A DNA stretch of 64,000 bases from Gimesia aquarii (GTDB lineage: Bacteria > Planctomycetota > Planctomycetia > Planctomycetales > Planctomycetaceae): positions 5,720,334 to 5,784,333 of the forward strand of contig NZ_CP037422.1 in assembly GCF_007748175.1 (NCBI RefSeq). The letters run 5' to 3'. Shown one piece after another: positions 57,801 to 64,000 of the stretch. The notes under the pieces were generated by a model that had not been told where the DNA came from, did no database searches, and saw nothing but the letters and a program-made list of their open reading frames with translations. Position 1 is the first letter of the stretch, and every line of letters begins with the position of its first letter. A program made the position numbers and the translations under genes.

Positions 57801-58538
57801 GTGTCCCGTATCCATTTCGACTACCAGATCATAGGCTCCTTCGGTAGGCGCGGTAACTGTAAAAGCGAAACCCTCACTTAATAAGGCGTTCAGGTTTTGC
57901 TGCATGATCGCAATGGAACCGGATGCAATCAGTTCCTTGGTACGAGCTCGAAACAGTGACCAGTGCATTTCGGAACCCATTGTTGCATCAGTTGTCTGGA
58001 GAAACTTGGGAAATGCCTGAATCTCAATCACTTCATTTGGTTCAAATACCAGGTGTGGATGACTAACTTTTAAAGCGAAAGCATCTCCGGGGGACTGTTG
58101 AATAATTAGTTGAGCGTTAGTTTGGCTGATAGGTAATATTTGTTTCTGCTTCAGAATCTCTTTCAAGGCAAACTGATGTTTCATTACAATTTGCGGATCG
58201 TTTTGATCTTGTATGAAAACCTGCAGTTGTGTTGATCTATCTCCGCGAACTTGAAATTCAATACTATTAAAAACGCGGTTGGTTTTCGGTTGATACAATA
58301 CTTTCTGCTTGGTTTGTGAAACGACTGATGATTCATCTGCACTGACCCCGAGTGAATTTGCGGTATCGATTTGGCCATTGATGATATCAAATCGAGCATT
58401 CCAGTTTCGAGGAGTTTGTTCCCCCCATTCGACCCGGAGTTTCACACTGACCAGACCATCCTGTTCTGCAGGCACAGAAATGGGGCTGTGTAATAGGGTT
58501 AAAAAAACGACCAATGTCAGAAACAGGTAATGTTTCAC
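54816..58538 (-). CDS. very large secreted protein with GH10-like TIM barrel and CBM-like end
   Basis: A 1240-residue protein with a signal peptide (hydrophobic about 4-24, cleavage at VPA-EQ). Residues 25-480 are beta-rich, with Ig-like blocks (LVFEPNEVIEIQAFPKF; GAYDLVVEMDTGHQAFAQF). Residues about 500-800 resemble the family-10-like glycosyl hydrolases (ELLFRIFDREHLALIPELQF, YYNPLNPQVQNEIAKIF and AVQLTLNG). The last 230 residues contain a helical hinge and a beta-jelly-roll of carbohydrate-binding type (HADFEEGAARDYILAGWEAK; SVWLKTDAKAMQVRIALEAE). No catalytic acids can be pinned down. GTG start. Function unknown; a cell-surface glycan enzyme or adhesin is plausible. Confidence 0.65.
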   Translation of the reverse strand: MKHYLFLTLVVFLTLLHSPISVPAEQDGLVSVKLRVEWGEQTPRNWNARFDIINGQIDTANSLGVSADESSVVSQTKQKVLYQPKTNRVFNSIEFQVRGDRSTQLQVFIQDQNDPQIVMKHQFALKEILKQKQILPISQTNAQLIIQQSPGDAFALKVSHPHLVFEPNEVIEIQAFPKFLQTTDATMGSEMHWSLFRARTKELIASGSIAIMQQNLNALLSEGFAFTVTAPTEGAYDLVVEMDTGHQAFAQFVVISPKKNSSSIQPHANETLPLVDELNLKGIQNHHDLIVRRPHKRFGKSLKSLLKSIPGSTPTTDSSLPWSAYHLKIRKTNQPHKLVLTYPIKQQSKLGFSILEPDAAGQLVPVGVDSGVYQSNSTLHNSLQGKSNNAQSEVIFWPRVNNPIILLHSLGSDVPAEIAQIKVYELPLSEGEVSPVIDTQVEKKRLVGPYLQKPLLPEIFGATQALDAMSNRSLDDWQTFYEAGNRLAAYLTHHQFNSLLMAVSADGSTIYPSKYLDPTPRYDSGVYHSTGQDIYRKDVLELLFRIFDREHLALIPELQFSSIIPSLENLIAKESDKAVGIELVNRYGQTWRNSKGTNRGQAPYYNPLNPQVQNEIAKIFRELVTRYKNHTSFQGVAVQLTLNGYLQLPGLKWGYDDKTVSQFEKETGVKIPETRDSHKFEKRYQFLTTSALPQWTKWRCQKIKELHQRLAGILIKERPDTRMIFSTRKLLPSHSINGDVVSLLNSGAQFHPVLMAMGLDFSDYHQISNCVVLRPSIFYTSQQKSSIAHVINNHPTVDDSFKTQINGTLFYHSPVEVRIPEFDQISPWQPAFTWLVSQVSSSDATNRIRYVHSIATLDPYVTFDGGWTIPFGQEQSTRSIRTQLQKLPARPFQTVESVEQPVVARLSRGKDKTYYYLVNDFPYACQATVELAVPSRAAIIHLENGEIVNTIESLQGTQKYSVSLDAFDFQAFEIQDPQVQIVSVECKVDQNALTDLYTKIDKKKDHLRKLHQSIEKTTAVVLHADFEEGAARDYILAGWEAKNQKRKSWTLDRNEAHSGKVSLVLDQMPGNSSLKTNEIPLNQSRYLNMSVWLKTDAKAMQVRIALEAEQNEKLKVQSAIVSVDHQWRKYLFRVKDIPTNQIKNAHILIEKLGSDKLWIDDVNLQIHQISPEDDRQMTKLVSTLSFAWNSQRYLDCYRLLESYWGQFGSEIDSAPTPSRSLNTPPVKHAERQRIRKLIRR

Positions 58539-58938
58539 TGAATACCCACTATTTCATACCAGAGAAATTTGGTACTGAAGATTTGACGAATCTTGAATTG
58601 TGTGAGATGAAATGCCCGAAAGTTGGCTATCGTGAAATGATATCTTAGGCGAGTGAATGTGATTATAGTTATTTCAGCAAATGAGCCAAGAGCAATTTTT
58701 TTAGTGAGATACTGTGAAATAGAGTAGATTTTCAAAGAACACTCTTGACGTAAAACCAAAAAAATGTCAAAAGACACATCCTCTCTCTCATAAATTGCTT
58801 TGACTCTCAACAAAGTGTTTATGAATGTTTCAATGTGGCAGACTAAATTCTGGTCAATAAGACCATTATAGGAATGCAAATGTTGAGACGACAAATCTCA
58901 CATCACTCTCTCTAACTGAATCCCTACCTGGACTGATC
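58539..58938. other. intergenic region, no confident feature
   Basis: A 400-base AT-rich region between divergent genes. A 119-codon reading frame on minus spans most of it but has no homology, signal or ribosome site, so I do not call it. Promoters of both genes should lie here. Confidence 0.4.
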
Positions 58939-60855
58939 ATGATGTTAAAAAACGGTTTTTCGCTAGGATGCGGCGCGTTGGTTCTTGCACTGTTCACAGG
59001 CTGTGCTTCGATGGTGGAAATGCAGGCTATTGAACAATTTGCAAACGCCATTGAAAATGATGATCTTAAAAAACTGAAACATCATAGTACAATGAAGTTT
59101 TCTAAGGTTGCCCTCCGAAATGAATCTTCGATTGATGATCTGAAAATACTCCGAATTCCAACAGGAGAAACCACGGTCGTTAATATCAAAGATGTTTCGA
59201 AAAATCATAAAAAAGTGGTCGTCGAAGTTGGGGAAAACAAAAAGAAACTGCTCTACGATCTAAAACAAGTCACCAAAACAGGCAAATGGGTCGTAGATGA
59301 TATCTATGTCAAGCAAAAACAAAAAAATCTGTCTGTGATGAAATCAGTGTCTGAGCAGATGGATTTATTACTCACTGTTCGCGAATTTGTATCTGCCTGG
59401 GAAACTGGAAACCGTGACGACATTCTCGGTACAACGGATACAAAATTTAAAGAGGTTCTGGAAGAACTACATCCTGCATATCTGGCAAGGCTTTCTAAAA
59501 ACATTGCAGGCGAACCTCAGAAGTCGAAAAAGAAGAAGAAACCTGATGCACAGTTAGACAAAAATATCGCCATCGTCAGGTTACCACGTAAATCGGGACA
59601 GATGGTGATCTCAATGCAACTTGAGAAAGGCAAATGGAAGGCAACAGATGTTGCCGTAGAATCAAAGATCGACGGCAAGCATGTGAAATCTGCCAAAAAA
59701 CAGGCGAAAATGTTATTGGCTGTAAGTCATTTTCTGGATGCCTATCAGCAAGGCAATAAAGATGATTTGAAAAAATATGCGACAGATCAATTTTATCGAG
59801 GCAGCCTGGCTTTTGGAGACCTGACATTAGCTCCGTTACCTCTGGCAGCTGATGCTGCTGCAGATTATGAACTCAAAATTGAAAGTAATCTGGCAAGTTT
59901 TGTGACTCATGCTGCAGGTAGAATGATCAGCTTGTCCCTGATTAAAATTGAGTCTGATGAAATCGACATTCCTGAAAAGTATCTGGTAGAGGAAGTCACA
60001 CTGTTTCATGAGCAGGATAATCAGCAGATCAATCTGACATCTTTATTTTCAGCCCGTGCTATCACAAAGTTGTTTGGTGATGCTCTTAATAAACGTGATA
60101 TGAAAATTCTTGAATTTAGTTCGACACCAGATTTTTCTGCACGAGTTTGGAAAAGGGTAAAACCGAATTTAGTCCAGCAACTGCCGATTAAAGAGATCAC
60201 TGGCGACGATATCAAAATACTGGATACAAAATTCAATGGTGCCGTAACGACGGTTGCCGTGCGACAAGGAAATCTCCCCCTGACTTATATTTTACGAGAG
60301 CATTTAGGGCATCTTTTAGTCGATGACATTCAACTCGACCTAAAGGGGAGACCATCTTCTGTGAAAGAGACTCTGGAAGTAATGATACAAGTGCAAAATT
60401 ATGCGTATTATTTACATGAACAGGATATTCGAAGACTGCAAAGAAATTCCTCACGTGATTTTAACGAAATGGTTTGGAGACAAGTTGACCAGGTTCCTGA
60501 AACTGCTTACCAGATTCCAGAGTTTCTTATGACTGAACTATCCAGTCTCGATCGTAATGAAAATGAGGAATACTGTCGTATTCAGCTAGGCGACAATTTC
60601 AAGGGAGCCATCGTCATGATGAAAAAACAGTATGGCAGACTTGTGATTGATGATATTACGATTATGACTGATAAGTTTGCCTCTCAGTCGGTTTCGATGA
60701 AGAAAGAACTGCGATTAGCTATGGCGGCAGTTCCAGGCAAGCTACGACAACATAATGTCCAGGCAGCATATACAATCACGAATAAAGAAGATTCAGACAC
60801 GAAGCCACCGGTTATTGAGCCTGCCGCATTCGAATCGCCTCAACAGGAGCCTTAA
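58939..60855 (+). CDS. lipoprotein with five tandem NTF2-like repeats
   Basis: A 638-residue lipoprotein (lipobox FTGC, Cys22). Five modules of about 105-125 residues begin near residues 30, 138, 260, 374 and 478. Each opens with a helix of the type F..A...GD...L...S...F (FANAIENDDLKKLKHHSTMKF; FVSAWETGNRDDILGTTDTK; FLDAYQQGNKDDLKKYATDQ; FGDALNKRDMKILEFSSTPD; YAYYLHEQDIRRLQRNSSRD). Each closes with a strand like GKWVVDDIYV or GRLVIDDITI. This is the layout of NTF2/SnoaL-like domains. A polar tail (EDSDTKPPVIEPAAFE) ends the protein. No active site seen. Its stop overlaps the convergent pfkA stop by four bases. Confidence 0.75.
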   Translation: MMLKNGFSLGCGALVLALFTGCASMVEMQAIEQFANAIENDDLKKLKHHSTMKFSKVALRNESSIDDLKILRIPTGETTVVNIKDVSKNHKKVVVEVGENKKKLLYDLKQVTKTGKWVVDDIYVKQKQKNLSVMKSVSEQMDLLLTVREFVSAWETGNRDDILGTTDTKFKEVLEELHPAYLARLSKNIAGEPQKSKKKKKPDAQLDKNIAIVRLPRKSGQMVISMQLEKGKWKATDVAVESKIDGKHVKSAKKQAKMLLAVSHFLDAYQQGNKDDLKKYATDQFYRGSLAFGDLTLAPLPLAADAAADYELKIESNLASFVTHAAGRMISLSLIKIESDEIDIPEKYLVEEVTLFHEQDNQQINLTSLFSARAITKLFGDALNKRDMKILEFSSTPDFSARVWKRVKPNLVQQLPIKEITGDDIKILDTKFNGAVTTVAVRQGNLPLTYILREHLGHLLVDDIQLDLKGRPSSVKETLEVMIQVQNYAYYLHEQDIRRLQRNSSRDFNEMVWRQVDQVPETAYQIPEFLMTELSSLDRNENEEYCRIQLGDNFKGAIVMMKKQYGRLVIDDITIMTDKFASQSVSMKKELRLAMAAVPGKLRQHNVQAAYTITNKEDSDTKPPVIEPAAFESPQQEP

Positions 60856-62270
60856 AATTGATCGTCAGGCCGTTCTTCGTTGATTGAATTTGAATTCAAA
60901 TAGCGAATGTGTTTGTGAATTCTGACATTGCTGCTTTGATATCTGGTTTTTAAGTGACCAGTATCAAACAGGTCCTCCCGTATTTGCTCAAGATCATCTG
61001 AACCAATGGCATCGGTAAAGATTTTGGAAAGATAATCGACTCCGAGCTTGGATGGCTGAAATCGATGCTCATCATAAAATCCTAAGTGCAATAATCTGGG
61101 GTGGATACCCCGCCAAGAATCTCTCAACGCATTTCCATTGATGGAACTGACATAAAAACCTTTCTGTTCACTCCACTGCAAGATTGCAACATAATTATTT
61201 TGGCGTTGTACGATCAGGTCGACCGCTTTACCCCCCAATTGCGTTGCATAAAAACGATCAAACAGGATGGGACGTCCACCACGTTGGGTGTGCCCAATTT
61301 TTCGAGTAAAGGTAGCAGATTTTGCGAGTTCATGTCGTCTTCTGGAGACAAAGTAGTGATCGCCGAGTGAATCGATCAGCATATTTTGCAACACTTCGGC
61401 AGCACCACTGAAAATCACGTTCCCCGCAGGGTCTACACTTTGAGAAATATCACCGAGTCGTTTTCCATTTTCATCTCGTAAACCTTCTCCGATGACAATC
61501 ACCACGTTTTTTTGAACATCGTACAAATCGCGTACCCGTTGTTCAAATCGTTCGTAATTCAGAGGGACTTCCGGGATCAGAATGATATCGGGTTGACCAT
61601 AGGCGGATCCCAGTGCCAGATAACCAGATTCTCGCCCCATTACTTCGACTATGGCGATGCGGCGATGACTTTCGGCAGTTGTTCGGATGCGTTGGACCCC
61701 CTGAGCACAGACATAAACTGCTGTGGCATAACCGGGAGTGGCAAAATTCACAATGTCGTCTAATTCAATGTCTTGTTTGCTAGGCAGTTTTCGGAAGTGC
61801 TCTTTTTTTGTTTCCGGGTTCACTTCTCGAACCCACTCATTAGTTTCGTCCAGATAATTCAAACCCAGATCATTGTCGATGGTCTTGGGAGCCAACACGC
61901 ATGGCATAAATTGGGAAACAGGTTGCATCCCATTAATTGTCCCATCACCGCCAATACAGATTAAACCCTCGATGCCGAGTTGATCTAAACGTTTTTTGAC
62001 GAGCTTCAACTCGTCTGAATGCGATTCATCAATGTAAGTACGAGAGGAGCCTAATATTGTACCTCCACAACGTGGATCAAGCTCTGGAATTGTGGAGTAC
62101 AAGGGATTAAGTCGCAGGTGAGGTACGTTGGGATCTAGCAGCCCACCAAATCCTTTGATAATTCCTACTACTTCAATGCGTAGCTCATTTGCTCGTTCGA
62201 CGGCTCCAAAAATTGTCGCATTCAAAGCCGGTGTATCTCCACCTGCCGTTAAGAGTGCAATCCGACGCAT
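60852..62270 (-). CDS. pfkA: 6-phosphofructokinase, ATP-type (mixed signature)
   Basis: A 472-residue phosphofructokinase phosphorylating fructose-6-phosphate. It has GGDTPALNATI at the N-terminus, ICIGGDGTINGM (Gly110, an ATP-type residue) and APKTIDNDLG (Lys129, a residue shared with pyrophosphate enzymes), VEVMGRESGYLALGSAYGQP and IPEVPLNYE. The Gly/Lys combination is found in plant- and trypanosome-type ATP enzymes, so ATP is the more likely donor, but pyrophosphate cannot be excluded. It is longer than E. coli PfkA (320 aa). ATG 62270; a TTG at 62279 is less likely. Converges on the lipoprotein gene with overlapping stops. Confidence 0.9.
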   Translation of the reverse strand: MRRIALLTAGGDTPALNATIFGAVERANELRIEVVGIIKGFGGLLDPNVPHLRLNPLYSTIPELDPRCGGTILGSSRTYIDESHSDELKLVKKRLDQLGIEGLICIGGDGTINGMQPVSQFMPCVLAPKTIDNDLGLNYLDETNEWVREVNPETKKEHFRKLPSKQDIELDDIVNFATPGYATAVYVCAQGVQRIRTTAESHRRIAIVEVMGRESGYLALGSAYGQPDIILIPEVPLNYERFEQRVRDLYDVQKNVVIVIGEGLRDENGKRLGDISQSVDPAGNVIFSGAAEVLQNMLIDSLGDHYFVSRRRHELAKSATFTRKIGHTQRGGRPILFDRFYATQLGGKAVDLIVQRQNNYVAILQWSEQKGFYVSSINGNALRDSWRGIHPRLLHLGFYDEHRFQPSKLGVDYLSKIFTDAIGSDDLEQIREDLFDTGHLKTRYQSSNVRIHKHIRYLNSNSINEERPDDQF

Positions 62271-62618
62271 ACTGATCAATTCCCTCTGAAGTTCGAGTTA
62301 GATTTTGAAATTACCTTTGGTTTCAGTATCCGATAACCTGAAGGGTAGACTTTAGTTAAGATTTGAAAAATGTGATTCGCTATTTACCCTTTTTGAAGAT
62401 TTGCGATAATACGATATGTATCTCCTGATATTTCAGCACTATAGCATAGACTCAACAGTATCAGGTATTCTCGCATCGGATAATGATCTTGTTCAAATCG
62501 GATTTCAGGTATTTTTGAGAACTTTTGATGCACATTATCTAATGAATGTCATCAGTTAGATTCCTTAACTCTTTGTTTTACCTATATACTTAGAGTTTCG
62601 CTTCATAAGAGGTTTGAC
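62271..62618. other. intergenic region, no confident feature
   Basis: About 350 AT-rich bases between divergent pfkA and htrA-like genes, which must hold both promoters. No clear -35/-10 pair, repeat or hairpin. Confidence 0.35.
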
Positions 62619-63842
62619 ATGAAATATATATTTGGTTGTTTTCTCTCTGCAATCCTGGGTGGTCTGATTGTTACATCAATGAATTCCCCATCTCGTAGTT
62701 GGATTTCACTTTCACAAGCACAAGGTCCACCACCTAAGTTGACGGGACCGAGGATTTTACCTCCTACGCCATTAGGCCCGTCAGGTTCGAATCCACCAGT
62801 GGTGAAAGATTCAAAATTACCTGACCAGCAGAAAGTCTTTAATGCACGTGGGTTGACGCCCGAAGAAGAAGTCAATGTGAGTGTGTACGAAAAATTAAAT
62901 AAAAGTGTGGCACACATCACAACGAAAAGTACAAAAACAGATGGTTTTTTCTTGCTTGAATATGATACGGAAGGTGCTGGTTCTGGAGCGATCATTGATA
63001 ATGCAGGGCATATTCTAACGAATTATCATGTCATCGAAGACGCTCAAGAAGTTAATGTAACGTTGTTTAATGGAAAGTCTTACCCGGCAACTTTTGTTGG
63101 TGCTGACGCGATTAATGATATTGCTGTGATTAAAATTGAGGAAGATCCGAGTGTCTTGAGTCCAGTAGTTATGACAGATTCCAGTCAATTAAAAGTCGGT
63201 CAAAGAGTTTTTGCGATTGGCAATCCTTTTGGTCTCGAACGAACGATGACGTGTGGCATCATTTCAAGTTTGAACAGATCATTAAAACTACGTGGTAATC
63301 GTACAATTAAATCGATCATTCAGATTGACGCTGCTGTAAATCCCGGTAATTCAGGAGGCCCCTTACTCAATTCACATGGCCAGTTAATTGGTATCAATAC
63401 TGCTATTGCCAGCAAGACCGGCCAAAGTTCAGGTGTCGGTTTTGCAATTCCTTCGAATTTGGTGGCGCGTGTGGTTCCACAGTTACTGACACACGGCCAC
63501 ATGATCCATCCAGAAATCGGAATCCAGCGTGTCTACGAAACAGAACAGGGATTACTCGTAGCTAAGTTAACTCCCGGAGGCCCAGCTGAGAAAGCAGGGA
63601 TACGTGGCCCCAAAATATTGCGACAGAGAAGAGGTTTGATTGTGATTGAGCGTGTTGATCGCGGAGCCGCAGATTTAATTGTTGCCGTTGATCAAAAACA
63701 GGTCAAATCCGCGTCTGATTTTCTTGACTATATCGAAAGTAAAAAGCCAGGAGACACGGTGACTGTGACTGTTCTAAGAGGCAAAGAGCAAACTCCTACC
63801 AAAGTCTCAGTGACTTTGACGGCCAGTCACCCGAGTCGGTAA
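62619..63842 (+). CDS. HtrA/DegP-type serine protease with one PDZ domain
   Basis: A 407-residue periplasmic protease. A membrane/signal segment (about 4-22) precedes a Pro-rich linker (PPPKLTGPRILPPTPLGPSG). The S1C catalytic domain has His in LTNYHVIEDA, Asp in NDIAVIKIEED and Ser in [15 protein letters not shown]. The C-terminal PDZ domain runs from about residue 300 (PEIGIQRVYETEQGLLVAK; GGPAEKAGIRGPK; LIVAVDQKQVKSASDFLDYI). It degrades or refolds damaged envelope proteins. AAGAGG lies seven bases before ATG 62619. Terminated by a shared hairpin. Confidence 0.93.
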   Translation: MKYIFGCFLSAILGGLIVTSMNSPSRSWISLSQAQGPPPKLTGPRILPPTPLGPSGSNPPVVKDSKLPDQQKVFNARGLTPEEEVNVSVYEKLNKSVAHITTKSTKTDGFFLLEYDTEGAGSGAIIDNAGHILTNYHVIEDAQEVNVTLFNGKSYPATFVGADAINDIAVIKIEEDPSVLSPVVMTDSSQLKVGQRVFAIGNPFGLERTMTCGIISSLNRSLKLRGNRTIKSIIQIDAAVNPGNSGGPLLNSHGQLIGINTAIASKTGQSSGVGFAIPSNLVARVVPQLLTHGHMIHPEIGIQRVYETEQGLLVAKLTPGGPAEKAGIRGPKILRQRRGLIVIERVDRGAADLIVAVDQKQVKSASDFLDYIESKKPGDTVTVTVLRGKEQTPTKVSVTLTASHPSR

Positions 63843-63851
63843 CAAAAAAAA

Positions 63852-63878
63852 GCTCCCTGAATGCATGATTCAGGGAGC
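63852..63878. terminator. bidirectional intrinsic terminator
   Basis: A perfect 11-base stem GCTCCCTGAAT/ATTCAGGGAGC (63852-63862 against 63868-63878) with loop GCATG. The minus strand has a run of eight T after it, so it chiefly ends rpmA transcription, and may end htrA transcription too. Confidence 0.88.
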
Positions 63879-63901
63879 CTTGATGTAAATTGTGAATAAG
63901 C

Positions 63902-64000
63902 TTAGTTCAGTGCAGGTTCAACGTTAATTCGTCGACCTTCCTTGTCGAAGTAGACTTTTCCCTCAACCAGCGAAAAAATGGTATAGTCTCTCCCCATACC
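63902..64000 (-). CDS. rpmA: 50S ribosomal protein L27, C-terminal part
   Basis: The last 32 codons and stop of a gene entering from the right edge. The peptide begins [20 protein letters not shown] and ends INVEPALN. GMGRDxTxFxLVxGxVxF is the C-terminal signature of ribosomal protein L27, a small basic large-subunit protein near the peptidyl transferase centre. The frame is open to the window edge, so the start lies outside. Usually rplU precedes rpmA. The gene ends at the strong terminator on the minus strand. Confidence 0.93.
   Translation of the reverse strand, partial: GMGRDYTIFSLVEGKVYFDKEGRRINVEPALN

Noticed and set aside
58535-58894. A 119-codon frame on minus in the 400-base intergenic region
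   Set aside because: No ribosome site, no homology-like pattern, very AT-rich; overlaps the start of the large secreted protein gene; likely chance.
1-64000. CRISPR arrays, insertion sequences, phage or integrase genes, tRNA and rRNA
   Set aside because: No regular direct repeats, transposase motifs or tRNA-like cloverleaf sequences were seen by eye; a dedicated scan could still find a short tRNA.

Overview
The window looks like chromosomal DNA of a planctomycete, most like Gimesia and its relatives. This is inferred from gene content: many secreted or lipobox-bearing proteins of unknown function, a type I sulfatase, a secreted beta-propeller glycosidase, a multi-EF-hand secreted protein, a Tat-exported hydroxypyruvate-isomerase-like protein, two HtrA-type proteases, and peptidoglycan genes (murD, dapA). 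The DNA is moderately AT-rich. GTG starts and weak Shine-Dalgarno sites are common. I see no rRNA, tRNA, insertion sequence, phage gene, integrase or CRISPR array. The layout reads as ordinary core and accessory chromosome with short operons.

Layout. 1-4.8 kb: a tightly overlapping four-gene ABC-2 exporter operon. 4.8-8.3 kb: Tat-exported sugar isomerase, leuB, a small membrane protein and a CBM9-like protein. 8.5-13.1 kb: a UvrA paralogue without its insertion domain, a small winged-helix protein and a TPR protein. 13.1-16.7 kb (minus): beta-propeller glycosidase and ComEC. 16.9-23.9 kb: a Yej/Opp-type peptide transporter (fused double ATPase, binding lipoprotein, two permeases) with a CAP-domain gene in the middle. 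23.9-28.4 kb (minus): release-factor-like protein, DUF58 protein and transglutaminase. 28.5-34.1 kb: LRR lipoprotein, PLD nuclease plus sulfatase, a TIGR01777 epimerase, miaB and a small membrane protein. 34.4-37.6 kb: efp and epmB diverge from one another, and murD follows. 37.8-46.3 kb: SSS symporter, Cys-rich secreted protein, cytochrome c-type lipoprotein plus S1C protease, a DUF3352-like protein and an EF-hand protein. 46.3-48.5 kb (minus): PLA2-like protein, class IV aminotransferase and phospholipid N-methyltransferase-like protein. 48.8-52.7 kb: beta-hydroxyacid dehydrogenase, dapA, a GspE/PilB-like protein with all catalytic motifs eroded, and a tiny lipoprotein. 52.9-58.5 kb (minus): a pyruvate/indolepyruvate-type decarboxylase and a 1240-residue secreted protein. 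58.9-64 kb: a lipoprotein with five tandem NTF2-like repeats, pfkA, an HtrA protease and the 3' end of rpmA (L27).

Functional links. efp and epmB form a substrate/modifier pair for beta-lysylation of EF-P Lys34. The Yej-like genes make a complete peptide importer. DUF58 and transglutaminase form a known two-gene module, here without its usual MoxR ATPase. Two pairs suggest joint function: cytochrome c-type lipoprotein with S1C protease, and PLA2-like protein with PmtA-like methyltransferase. Several intrinsic terminators, mostly bidirectional ones between convergent genes, are visible as strong hairpins.

I see no obvious new defence or mobile system. The most unusual items are the catalytically dead GspE-like protein, the five-fold NTF2-like lipoprotein, a GGQ release-factor domain joined to a helix-turn-helix-like tail, and a C-terminal CXXCH cytochrome lipoprotein with a nine-G tract at its lipobox.
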